DNA of 13,291 bases from an uncultured Collinsella sp. (GCA_902495985.1 CABUZF010000014.1:1-13291); one strand, 5' to 3'; shown: positions 1 through 6,151, numbered from the stretch's first letter. The notes: generated from the letters alone by a model not told the origin. Program-made: numbers and translations.

Positions 1-545
1 TCGCGACGCTCGGGCATCTGCAGGTTGGACGCGTCGTAGCTAGCCAGGTGACCGGCGCGCTGGTTGCCCTCGCGCATGGTCGACGTCATGGACGTGGACA
101 GGCCCTCGGCGTTGGCCGAAGCGCTCGCCAGACTCTGGGCCTCGGCCTCGCCAAACGCGCAGTCGGGGCGCTCGGCGGCACCGCGACCGGTCACGTCCAG
201 GTCCAGGTGGCCGTACATGGCAAAGGCGACCGGACCCTGCGTGGTCTGGAAGTTCTTGGCCATATCGGGATAGAAGTAGTGCTTGCGGTAGAACATCGAG
301 TGGCGCTGGATCTCGCAGTTGGTGGCGAGACCCGCCTTGACGATGCTCTCGATTGCCTTCTTGTTAGGCACCGGCAGGGCGCCGGGCAGGCCCAGGCACA
401 CCGGGCACACGTTGGCGTTGGGCTCATCATCGTGGCTGAGTTTGCAGTTGCAGAACATCTTGGTGTCGAGTGCGGTGAGCTCGGTATGGATCTCCAGGCC
501 GATCACGGCCTCCCAATCCTGCAGGACCTCGGAAAGCTCCTTCAT
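1..545 (-). CDS. gatB: Glu/Asp-tRNA amidotransferase subunit B, N-terminal part (cut by window edge)
   Basis: GatB is the kinase/transamidation subunit of the GatCAB complex. It phosphorylates Glu or Asp on misacylated Gln-tRNA or Asn-tRNA and uses ammonia from GatA to form the amide. The first 181 residues are present and the C-terminal part lies beyond the window edge. Visible family signatures are WEAVIGLEIHTEL (residues 11-23), a four-cysteine zinc-type set (Cys32, Cys34, Cys47, Cys50), CLGLPGALPVPN (50-61) and KHYFYPDMAKNFQTTQ (88-103). The ATG shares its A with the TAA stop of gatA (TAATG), implying translational coupling in a gatC-gatA-gatB operon. Oddity: from Gly112 to the edge there are 70 residues, rich in Ala, Ser, Glu and Met, where the family normally soon reaches an RIGITRxHxEEDAGK-like motif. 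This suggests a large insertion. Identity is certain; the insertion is inferred from family memory. Confidence 0.97.
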   Translation of the reverse strand, partial: MKELSEVLQDWEAVIGLEIHTELTALDTKMFCNCKLSHDDEPNANVCPVCLGLPGALPVPNKKAIESIVKAGLATNCEIQRHSMFYRKHYFYPDMAKNFQTTQGPVAFAMYGHLDLDVTGRGAAERPDCAFGEAEAQSLASASANAEGLSTSMTSTMREGNQRAGHLASYDASNLQMPERR

Positions 546-2059
546 TACAGCTCGCCTCCCTTCCCGGCAAAATCGGGCGCGACGGAAAGCGCGGGCGCAC
601 CCGTGGCGGCATCGGCAAAGCCGCGCTCCAGGGCGCGGGCAAACGTGAGCAGCTGACGGTCCTTAAAGGCAGGTCCCACCAGCTGGGCAGAAACGGGCAG
701 TTTGCTGTCCGCGCCCAGGCCCAGCGGCACCGAGATACCACCGTTGCCGCAAATGTTGAGCGAGATGGTGTACAGGTCGGAGAGGTACATCTGCGTGGGG
801 TCGCTAATCTCGCCAAACTTAAAGGCCGTGCGCGGCGAGGCGGGCATGAGGATGGTGTCCACCTTGGCATACGCTGCGTCGTAGTCCTGCGTGATGAGCG
901 TGCGGGCCTTTTGCGCGGCGTAGTAGTACTTGTCGTACACGCCCGAGCTCAGCAGGTAGGCGCCGAGCATCTGACGGCGCTTGGCCTCGGCGCCAAAGCC
1001 GTGGGCGCGCGAAAGCGAGCTCTGGTCGGACAGGTTGGCGCAGCCCTCCTCCTGGTAGCCGTAGCGAATGCCGTCGAAGCGGGCCAGGTTGGAGAACGCC
1101 TCGGCCGGGCCGATGACGTAGTAGGCGGCGATGGCGGCGTCCAGGTGCGGCAGGTCGACCTCCACGAGCTCGGCACCCTGGTTCTGCAGCTCCTGGGCGG
1201 CGCGCTGAACAGCGGCCTTGACCTCGGGCATCAGGCCCTCGGCCTCCATAAACGCGGGGATGATGCCCACGCGCTTGCCCTCGATGCTGTCGTTGAGATG
1301 CTCGGTAAAGTCGACGGCGCAATCCTGGCTGGTGCAGTCGTACGGATCGTGGCCCGCGCCGGTAAGCGCGTTCATGGCAAGCGCCACATCCTCGACCGTG
1401 CGGCCAAAGGGGCCCACCTGGTCGAGCGACGAGCCAAAGGCAACCACGCCATAACGGCTCACGGCGCCATACGTGGGCTTAAAGCCCACCACGCCGCACA
1501 GCGACGCCGGCTGACGAATGGAGCCGCCGGTGTCCGAGCCCAGCGAGAGCGCGACCTCGCCCGCGGCGACGGCGGCAGCGGAACCGCCCGAGGAACCGCC
1601 GGGCACACGCTCGGTATCCCAGGGGTTATTGGTGCGGTGGAACGCCGAGCTCTCGGTGGAGCTGCCAAAGGCAAACTCGTCCATGTTGGCCTTGCCCATG
1701 GGCAGGCAGCCGGCATCGAGCATGCGCTGGACGCAGGTGGCGGTGTAGACGCTCTGGTAGTTCTCGAGCATGCGGGAAGCGCAGGTGGTGCGCGTGCCCA
1801 CAAGGTTCATGTTGTCCTTGATGGCCAGCGGCACGCCCGCGAGCGGGGGCAGCGGCTTGCCTGCGGCACGGTCGGCATCCACGCGCGCAGCGGCCTCGAG
1901 CGCAAGCTCGGGCGACACCTGCAGGAATGCCTGGACCCCGCCCTCGCGCGCCTCGATGGCGGCAAGGGAGGCCTGGGCCACCTCGGTAGCGGTAAAGTCG
2001 CCGGCAGCAACGCCCGCGGCGATCTGGGCGGCGGTAAGGGAATCGAAGCTTAGCGCCAT
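545..2059 (-). CDS. gatA: Glu/Asp-tRNA amidotransferase subunit A (amidase, glutaminase subunit)
   Basis: GatA hydrolyses glutamine and channels ammonia to GatB during transamidation of Glu-tRNA(Gln) or Asp-tRNA(Asn) in the cytoplasm. The 504-residue product has full family length. The amidase-signature Ser-cisSer-Lys triad is intact: Lys81 in PLAIKDN, Ser156 in the GGSSGGS loop (154-160) and nucleophile Ser180 in DTGGSIRQPAS. The following GVVGFKPTYGAVSRYG segment is also typical. The start ATG overlaps the gatC stop (TAATG), and its own stop overlaps the gatB start in the same way, so all three subunits should be made in a coupled, near-stoichiometric fashion. No promoter is seen between them. 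Together with gatB and gatC it implies that this organism uses indirect tRNA amidation, which is usual for Gram-positive bacteria. Nothing is broken or truncated. Confidence 0.98.
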   Translation of the reverse strand: MALSFDSLTAAQIAAGVAAGDFTATEVAQASLAAIEAREGGVQAFLQVSPELALEAAARVDADRAAGKPLPPLAGVPLAIKDNMNLVGTRTTCASRMLENYQSVYTATCVQRMLDAGCLPMGKANMDEFAFGSSTESSAFHRTNNPWDTERVPGGSSGGSAAAVAAGEVALSLGSDTGGSIRQPASLCGVVGFKPTYGAVSRYGVVAFGSSLDQVGPFGRTVEDVALAMNALTGAGHDPYDCTSQDCAVDFTEHLNDSIEGKRVGIIPAFMEAEGLMPEVKAAVQRAAQELQNQGAELVEVDLPHLDAAIAAYYVIGPAEAFSNLARFDGIRYGYQEEGCANLSDQSSLSRAHGFGAEAKRRQMLGAYLLSSGVYDKYYYAAQKARTLITQDYDAAYAKVDTILMPASPRTAFKFGEISDPTQMYLSDLYTISLNICGNGGISVPLGLGADSKLPVSAQLVGPAFKDRQLLTFARALERGFADAATGAPALSVAPDFAGKGGEL

Positions 2060-2370
2060 TACTCGCTCTCCCCCTCTCCCAAAATGGACGGCACGCGGAA
2101 GTAGCGGTCGCGCGCGCTACCGGCGTTTTCGAGCGCGACGTCGAGCGGCAGGTCGCGCTCGGGCTCGCGCAGGTCATCGCCCATCACGTTGGACAGGCTT
2201 CCGATGGGATGGAACGTGGGCTCCACGTCGGGCAAGTCATATTGCAAGACGGGCTCGAGCATCTGGACGGCGTCGTTCATGTAGGACGTCATCTGGGTGA
2301 GCTCGTCATCGGTCAGTGCGATCTTTGCGTACTCGGCGATGCCGCGCACGTCTTTCTCGCTGAGTGCCAT
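2059..2370 (-). CDS. gatC: Glu/Asp-tRNA amidotransferase subunit C
   Basis: GatC is the small subunit that wraps around the GatA-GatB interface and stabilises the complex. The product has 103 residues from the start chosen here, normal for the family. It opens with an ALSEKDVRGIAEYAKIAL-like helix typical of GatC and carries a mid-region FHPIGSLSNVMGDDLREPE, matching the family pattern in which a conserved loop precedes a REDxV-like segment. An in-frame ATG six codons upstream (2388) has no ribosome binding site. The ATG at 2370 is preceded by GGGAG with a six-base gap, so I prefer the shorter form. Its TAA overlaps the gatA ATG by one base (TAATG). It is the first gene of the operon, and the DNA upstream is a repeat block with a possible promoter. 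Confidence 0.95.
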   Translation of the reverse strand: MALSEKDVRGIAEYAKIALTDDELTQMTSYMNDAVQMLEPVLQYDLPDVEPTFHPIGSLSNVMGDDLREPERDLPLDVALENAGSARDRYFRVPSILGEGESE

Positions 2371-2405
2371 AGGCGCTCCCTTCCGCATAACAGATAAACC
2401 GCTCT

Positions 2406-2433
2406 AGTATACAAGGCAACGCCGCTTGGAGCA
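2406..2433 (-). promoter_or_regulatory. Possible gatCAB promoter
   Basis: Read on the minus strand, TATACT (2406-2411) is a five-of-six match to the sigma-A -10 box and lies about 35 bases before the gatC start. The matching -35 position (around 2428-2433, TGCTCC) is poor, so this rests mainly on the -10 box and its placement. Confidence 0.35.
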
Positions 2434-2503
2434 GGTGCTTTAGCCAAATGCAGCGAAAACGTAACGAGGGCGGCGTTTGACAGGCGGCGGGCTGGCGGTT
2501 CTG

Positions 2504-2596
2504 CAACGAAACCGCACCGTCCATAGCGAAAACCGTCTCGTCCGCAGCGAAGACCGTCCCGCCCGCAACGAAGACCGTACTGTCCGCAACAAAAAC
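2504..2596. repeat. 21-bp imperfect tandem repeat, about 4.5 units
   Basis: The tetranucleotide CGAA followed by a CCGT core recurs at 2507, 2527, 2548 and 2569 (spacings 20, 21, 21 bases), with a degenerate fifth unit (CAAAAACC) at 2590 that runs into the adjacent palindrome. A typical unit on the plus strand is AGCGAAGACCGTCCCGCCCGC with the last base varying between units. Because the period is a multiple of three, all frames give seven-residue peptide repeats, but none has a ribosome binding site or a credible protein context, so I treat it as non-coding. It lies between the 3' end of the sortase gene and gatC, directly joined to palindrome A copy 1. Function is unknown; it could be part of a composite mobile repeat. 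Confidence 0.7.
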
Positions 2597-2657
2597 CATC
2601 ACAACATTCGACGCTTTTCGCCAAAATCGCAATTTTCATCGAATGTTGTGATGGTTT
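2593..2657. repeat. Dispersed palindrome A, copy 1 (65 bp)
   Basis: Perfect 19-bp inverted arms AAACCATCACAACATTCGA (2593-2611) and its complement (2639-2657) enclose a 27-base core with a near-palindromic AAAATCGCAATTTT. A second 65-bp copy at 12671-12735 has identical arms and only a few core differences, and stands in the same orientation. A transcript in either direction would form a long stable hairpin. No transposase or clear target duplication is visible, so it is best described as a REP-like or MITE-like element. Confidence 0.85.
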
Positions 2658-2667
2658 GAAAGCCCCG

Positions 2668-2702
2668 ACCGCCACAAAGGTGCCTGTCCCCTTTGTGGTG
2701 GT
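2668..2702. repeat. Dispersed palindrome B, copy 1
   Basis: Arms ACCGCCACAAAGG (2668-2680) and CCTTTGTGGTGGT (2690-2702) pair with one mismatch around a TGCCTGTCC-type loop. Further copies lie at 11643-11677 and 12606-12638, all in the same orientation. It starts 13 bases after the sortase stop codon in the direction of transcription, so it would form a hairpin in the sortase mRNA 3' end. There is no T-tract, so it does not look like a standard intrinsic terminator. Confidence 0.85.
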
Positions 2703-2715
2703 TCTGAACGATGTC

Positions 2716-3654
2716 TTATGCCGAGGCCTTGGCCTTGCGGCGCTTGCGGACCGCGTGGATCACGATGTCCAGCAGCAACAGCACAATGGCCACGACCACG
2801 ATGAGCACGGCAAACTCGCGCTTGCCCCAGTGGCGGCCGGCCAGCGCCTTTTGCTTGTCGACGTCCTTCTTGTTGTACTTGGTGCGCACGCAGTGCACCA
2901 GCAGGCGATGGTCGTTCACGCCGTAGGGCGTGCAGGTGACGAGCGTCACCCTGTCGGCGCCGGGCTCGATGGTCAGCGACTCCATCTCCTCGGGCAGCAC
3001 GACCTCGGAGTCCACCATCTTGTAGGCGAGCGTCTTGCTCATGGTGTGCAGCAGCACCAGGTCGCCGGGCTCCAGCGAATGGATGTCGTCGAACATGCTC
3101 AGGTTGCGCATGCCCGAGTGCGCGGTGAGCACGCAATGCGTCGAGGCGCCGCCCACCGGCAGGCTCGTGCCCTCCAGGTGGCCGACGCCCGCCATGAGGA
3201 CCTCCTCGCTCGTGCCGTGGTAGATAGGCATGCTCACGTCGATGGAGGGGATTTCGACCCAGCTCATCATGGGGTCGCGGTCAAAGATGAGCTGCTGGGC
3301 GTAGGGCTCGATCTGGTCGGCGGGGAGCTCGATGGCCTCGCCGGCAAGTTGCTCGTTATAGGAGCGCGCCTGGAGCAGGATGCGCTCGCGCTCCTCGGCA
3401 GACAGCGCGTCCACGGTGCTGGACACGGTGCTGATCTGGTTGAACACGCCCGAGGCCTCGAGCCGATCCAAGATCCACGGCCAGGTCATAAGGCCCACGC
3501 CAATAAGGATGATGACGATGGTGATGAGCCGGTCGGCCCAGCGCGGCAGTCGCTTGCGACGGCGCTTGGGCTTTGGTTGAGGTTTGGGCTGAGGGCTTGA
3601 GCCGCCGTTGTCCGCGGCGTTACTGCTCTTCATATGTTTGGCGCCCTGCACCAT
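2716..3654 (-). CDS. Class C (pilin-polymerising) sortase
   Basis: This 312-residue transpeptidase should cleave LPXTG-like signals of the neighbouring pilins and join them through a lysine of the next subunit at the outer face of the membrane. Visible parts are a Pro/Lys-rich cytoplasmic start, a first membrane helix at about 42-62, the sortase fold with WVEIPSIDVSMPIYHGTSEE (132-151) and GHLEGTSLPVGG, catalytic His179 (TAHSGM), Cys241 (TLVTCTPYG) and Arg250 (NDHRLLV), and a C-terminal membrane helix at about 281-301 with a basic tail. The CTPYGVNDHRLLV context and two membrane helices fit class C. The start at 3654 is supported by AGGAG nine bases upstream; an ATG at 3633 has a weaker site. 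Oddity: the usual DP(W/F) lid motif is not evident; EPY (116-118) or DPM (127-129) are the only candidates. Terminators separate it from the pilin operon, so it is probably transcribed on its own. Confidence 0.95.
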   Translation of the reverse strand: MVQGAKHMKSSNAADNGGSSPQPKPQPKPKRRRKRLPRWADRLITIVIILIGVGLMTWPWILDRLEASGVFNQISTVSSTVDALSAEERERILLQARSYNEQLAGEAIELPADQIEPYAQQLIFDRDPMMSWVEIPSIDVSMPIYHGTSEEVLMAGVGHLEGTSLPVGGASTHCVLTAHSGMRNLSMFDDIHSLEPGDLVLLHTMSKTLAYKMVDSEVVLPEEMESLTIEPGADRVTLVTCTPYGVNDHRLLVHCVRTKYNKKDVDKQKALAGRHWGKREFAVLIVVVAIVLLLLDIVIHAVRKRRKAKASA

Positions 3655-3716
3655 CGCCGGTCACTCCTCTACAACTCAAGTTGTCTGAACAAATAATAGC
3701 CGATTAGCGAGCTCAT

Positions 3717-3753
3717 GCGCTGCGCAACGCAGCCTGGCAACATTGCGCAGTGC
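3717..3753. promoter_or_regulatory. Inverted repeat upstream of sortase (candidate operator)
   Basis: GCGCTGCGCAA (3717-3727) and TTGCGCAGTGC (3743-3753) form an 11-bp inverted repeat with one mismatch and a 15-base centre. It lies about 65-100 bases before the sortase start, just upstream of a possible -10 box TATTAT (3693-3698, minus strand) that lacks a good -35 box. The inner TGCGCAA/TTGCGCA pair also appears in the leader of the pilus operon (11238-11258). A shared regulator site is an inference. Confidence 0.4.
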
Positions 3754-3776
3754 AAGTATGGGCCCGCATTTGAGTT

Positions 3777-3813
3777 TTCAAAATATCCCGAATCGGCTGG
3801 GCGATTCGGGATA
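3777..3813 (-). terminator. Intrinsic terminator candidate between small membrane gene and sortase
   Basis: A perfect 12-bp stem, TATCCCGAATCG (3784-3795) with CGATTCGGGATA (3802-3813), has a 6-base loop. Read on the minus strand it is followed by TTTTG, a short U-run. It would stop transcripts coming from the 50-codon gene before the sortase. On the plus strand the same palindrome ends at a TACAAT box, so it could instead be an operator for a plus-strand transcript. Confidence 0.5.
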
Positions 3814-3817
3814 CAAT

Positions 3818-3920
3818 GGCAATAGAAAACGACGCATCCCGCGTAAGTGTTCGAAAGCGCGGGCGGCCTAGTTTTCTGGTTTTGTTAAATGCCCGGGCCT
3901 CTAACCCCGGGCATTCTTAT
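3818..3920 (+). ncRNA. Possible small RNA, convergent with the 50-codon gene
   Basis: On the plus strand a -10-like TACAAT (3812-3817) is followed by a hairpin CCCGCG (3838-3843) with CGCGGG (3858-3863), and then by a terminator-like stem AATGCCCGGG (3888-3897) with CCCGGGCATT (3906-3915) and the T-rich tail CTTATTT. This gives a plausible RNA of about 100 bases with no ORF preceded by a ribosome binding site. Its 3' end would overlap the 3' end of the minus-strand 50-codon gene by about four bases, and more if readthrough occurs. There is no good -35 box, so this is a weak call based on structure alone. Confidence 0.22.
3888..3920 (+). terminator. Terminator-like hairpin at the end of the small membrane gene
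   Basis: A perfect 10-bp GC-rich stem (3888-3897 with 3906-3915) and 8-base loop are followed on the plus strand by CTTATTT. On the minus strand the downstream sequence is TAACAAAACC, without a U-run, so the plus direction is favoured. A further 8-bp hairpin, ATTTGCGC with GCGCAAAT (3919-3942), lies next to it inside the end of the small gene. Confidence 0.4.
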
Positions 3921-4069
3921 TTGCGCTTGTTGCAGCGCAAATGCCTTCTACCGTCCGCACCGCGCGTGCGCCTACGGACCTTAAACCGAACCTCATACGA
4001 GTCAAGAAACGCGATGACGAACGAGCCTACCGCCGCGAGGGCGGCGAGCGCGTTAAGGAATTTCAGCAT
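3917..4069 (-). CDS. Small single-pass membrane protein with basic tail, unknown function (50 aa)
   Basis: I do not recognise this protein. The 50-residue product starts MLKFLNALAALAAVGSFVIA, forming one hydrophobic helix at about 4-22, followed by DSYEVRFK and a tail very rich in Arg and Lys (VRRRTRG...RR...NKRK). The start is chosen because GGAGG lies seven bases before the ATG at 4069, the best ribosome binding site in this part of the window. A longer in-frame reading from 4147 lacks such a site and adds an implausible leader. The gene lies between the pilus operon terminator and a terminator upstream of the sortase, so it seems to be its own unit. By size and layout it could be a small membrane-active peptide, a type I toxin-like product or a regulator of the neighbouring envelope genes. 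All of these are guesses. Confidence 0.65.
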   Translation of the reverse strand: MLKFLNALAALAAVGSFVIAFLDSYEVRFKVRRRTRGADGRRHLRCNKRK

Positions 4070-4188
4070 TTGGGGACCTCCGATCGAGTCGTCGGCCGCC
4101 CGCGCACGGAATGCGTCGTAAGGGTATTTTACTGCGAGCACTCGCACTTACAGCTGGTAAACGCAATATTTGCAAACATTTGTTCGCT

Positions 4189-4209
4189 AATCATACGCTC
4201 AATCATACG
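4189..4209. repeat. Short direct repeat upstream of the small membrane gene
   Basis: AATCATACG occurs at 4189-4197 and again at 4201-4209, a 12-base period, just downstream of the pilus operon terminator and about 120-140 bases upstream of the small gene start. It could be a regulator half-site pair. No convincing promoter is seen beside it; TAAAAT (minus strand, 4126-4131) is the nearest -10-like box. Confidence 0.35.
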
Positions 4210-4235
4210 AGCGACGGCGCCCCGGCTGCGCTGTT

Positions 4236-4275
4236 CAAAAAGAACGGGGCAAACTCCAGTGCGGAGTCTGCCCCG
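4236..4275 (-). terminator. Intrinsic terminator of the pilus operon
   Basis: CGGGGCAAACTCC (4245-4257) and GGAGTCTGCCCCG (4263-4275) make a 13-bp stem with one G-U-type pair and a 5-base loop. Read on the minus strand the stem is followed directly by TTCTTTTTG. This is the best terminator in the window. It lies 101 bases after the backbone pilin stop and separates the pilin genes from the downstream small gene and sortase. Confidence 0.88.
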
Positions 4276-4375
4276 AAAAGAGAATGGCAAAGCAAGAATG
4301 TCGATGAACGAGAAAGGTGTCCGCAAGTCTCATGGCCACCACATTCCACCCGCCAAAGGGATGGGTGAGCGAGCG

Positions 4376-6043
4376 CTACTCCTGCTCGGACTCCTCAGCC
4401 TGCTTACGGCTGCGGATGAGGTGCGCCACGCCGATGCACAGCACCGCGCCACCAGCGATCCAAGTGAAGGTCACGCCGTTGAGACCGGTGAGGGGGAGGC
4501 CATTGCCCTGCTTGTTTTTGACAATCAAAACAGCAGTACCGTTGTCCGTGTTGGTCGTGTCAACCTTGACCAAATTGGAACCAATGGTGCTCGTCTTGAC
4601 CGTGAGCTTGTTTTCTCCCACACCCTCTGCGTTGTCGAGGCCAGTGGCTTTGATGTTGAAGGTGAAATCGGGGATGGTGTTGTAGCCGGCGAGCGTATGG
4701 GTTTCCTTGACGGTGTAGGTGCCGGCATCGAGACCCTCGACGTTAATCTCACCGGAGTCGGTGGTCGTGAACTCATAAGGCATAGCACCGAGGGAGCCAT
4801 CATCCTGGACATACTTGTCCTTGGATCCAGTATCGTCGGGAGTAGTGGCACAGATGGTGAACCTTACGCCGGTAAGCGCCTTATTCTCATCAGTCGCGTC
4901 CTTCTTGACGAGCTTGAGCGCATAGGTGTAGTCGCGCACGGTGTCGGACACAGACTCACCCTTGGTATCGTGGCCAGGGTTGTTGGAGTAGATGAGCTTG
5001 ACGGTGTTGGAGTTGCCCGTGCCACCGACAGCAACATGCTGGGACTTCTTCGGGTCGAGCTTGGCGCTGTACGTGACAACGACCCTTGTGTCCACGCCAA
5101 GAGTGACACCGGCCTTCCCGGCGGCAGCCTTAAGATCGTCAAACTTTACGCTCAAGACCATCTTGCCATTTGAATCGGGAGACACGGTCACAGAAGTAGG
5201 CGTGATAGGAGTCTCATCAATCACGGCCTTGACAGAGGACTTATCAACAGTCAAACCGGCAGACGGCTCATCGTAAAACTCATAATAGTAGGTGCCGAAC
5301 GTGTCGACATTGTTTGCAACCGTGCCGGTCAGCTTGTACTGAACGGTCTGACCCATCTGGGAGTCCGCCTTGTCCGCCCACCCGACGCTCGTAGCATCGT
5401 CCTTGATCTTCTTCGTCACGGTCGGGATGCTCGTCTTCTCGGTAACGCTCACTGCGTCGCCGCCCACGACCGCAAAGATCGGCGAGGTGCCGGTCTGCTT
5501 CTTATCGGCGTAATCGTCCTTGGTTCCAATCGAAGAGGTATCGGTCAGGAAGAGGTAGTAGCCCTTGCTCGTGGCAGTAAAGGGGGTGCCAGCATCAAAA
5601 CCCACGCCAGTCGCGGGCACGTCCTTCTCGACGGCCAGGGCAATCTTATTGAGAAGATCGTCCTTCTTCACGACCGTGGTAGGAGTGGTATCCATGATCG
5701 CCTCAGAAAGGTAGTCGGCGACCTCCTGCGCGGTCGACGAATTGGTGATGCCTGGCGCGTTTTCAGACGTAAGGACGCCGCGAACGGCATCCCTCGCTTG
5801 GTCGCTCGCCCAGTCGACGTTGGACGCGACCTTCTGCCCGTCCTTGTCCACGACATCGGCCTTAAAGATCTGATATGCCTTGAACTTGGTGGCTCCATTG
5901 TTCTCGTTCTGCGTGATCGTGATCGTATCGTCGCCCTCCGCAGCAAACGCCATGGTCACCGGGGCCATAACTCCGCCGAAGCTCAGCGCTGCTGTGAGGC
6001 CGGCGGTTACTGCCAGGCGTGCGATGTTCTTGTTCATGCTCAT
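4376..6043 (-). CDS. SpaA-like isopeptide-forming backbone pilin (LPLTG)
   Basis: Probable major subunit of the sortase-assembled pilus, 555 residues. A signal peptide (1 to about 34, ending MAFA) precedes an N-terminal domain with KFKAYQIFKADVV (53-65). A segment VSVTEKTSIPTVTKK (198-212) resembles the end of that domain in SpaA-type pilins, where Lys203 sits where the linking YPK lysine usually is. The middle domain has a possible isopeptide set of Lys211, Asp258 (YEFYDEPSAGL) and Asn354/355 (YSNNP). A C-terminal CnaB-like domain has Lys380, E-box Glu447 (YTVKETHTLAGY) and Asn510. The sorting signal is LPLTG (516-520), a membrane helix and a charged tail. The start at 6043 is chosen because GGAGG lies eight bases upstream; the upstream extension to 6109 is spurious. 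It is the last gene of the operon, 108 bases after the minor pilin. The backbone role is inferred from the canonical LPXTG, intact domains and the usual abundance of such subunits. Confidence 0.9.
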   Translation of the reverse strand: MSMNKNIARLAVTAGLTAALSFGGVMAPVTMAFAAEGDDTITITQNENNGATKFKAYQIFKADVVDKDGQKVASNVDWASDQARDAVRGVLTSENAPGITNSSTAQEVADYLSEAIMDTTPTTVVKKDDLLNKIALAVEKDVPATGVGFDAGTPFTATSKGYYLFLTDTSSIGTKDDYADKKQTGTSPIFAVVGGDAVSVTEKTSIPTVTKKIKDDATSVGWADKADSQMGQTVQYKLTGTVANNVDTFGTYYYEFYDEPSAGLTVDKSSVKAVIDETPITPTSVTVSPDSNGKMVLSVKFDDLKAAAGKAGVTLGVDTRVVVTYSAKLDPKKSQHVAVGGTGNSNTVKLIYSNNPGHDTKGESVSDTVRDYTYALKLVKKDATDENKALTGVRFTICATTPDDTGSKDKYVQDDGSLGAMPYEFTTTDSGEINVEGLDAGTYTVKETHTLAGYNTIPDFTFNIKATGLDNAEGVGENKLTVKTSTIGSNLVKVDTTNTDNGTAVLIVKNKQGNGLPLTGLNGVTFTWIAGGAVLCIGVAHLIRSRKQAEESEQE

Positions 6044-6126
6044 CTTCTTTTCCTCCGTTTTCCGGTTGGTTCTCATTCGATCGGTCATCATCTGTCTGTG
6101 TCTTAGCATCTGCTTCGCTACGTTTC

Positions 6127-6145
6127 GCCCCGCTCTCGGTGGGGC
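6127..6145 (-). other. Small intercistronic hairpin before the backbone pilin
   Basis: GCCCC (6127-6131) and GGGGC (6141-6145) form a short GC stem with a 9-base loop in the 108-base gap between minor and backbone pilin. No U-run follows on the minus strand. It could mark an mRNA processing or stability site that sets subunit ratios, but the evidence is only the stem. Confidence 0.25.
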
Positions 6146-6151
6146 TGCCAG

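Noticed and set aside
911..2053. Long plus-strand reading frame of 380 codons opposite gatA
   Set aside because: It is the mirror of gatA in a GC-rich gene; the Gly/Ala/Val/His-rich product has no motif, no ribosome binding site and fully overlaps a certain gene.
2306..2675. Minus-strand frames with seven-residue peptide repeats (VFVAGGT or YGLRCGRD types) upstream of gatC
   Set aside because: They are simply the 21-bp tandem repeat and palindrome A read in different frames; no start with a ribosome binding site, and they run into gatC.
2504..2702. Possible CRISPR array
   Set aside because: Repeats are contiguous with no unique spacers, period is only 21 bp, and no cas gene is present.
3840..3870. 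GTTCGAA reminiscent of a tRNA T-loop
   Set aside because: The flanking bases do not form a T-stem, and no acceptor or anticodon arm can be drawn around it.
3816..4121. Plus-strand reading frame starting MAIENDASRVSV
   Set aside because: No ribosome binding site; it runs through a terminator-like hairpin and opposite the better-supported small gene.
3941..5173. Plus-strand reading frame of 410 codons opposite the backbone pilin
   Set aside because: It crosses the small membrane gene and the pilus terminator, lacks a ribosome binding site and recognisable domains, and mirrors a clear LPXTG pilin.
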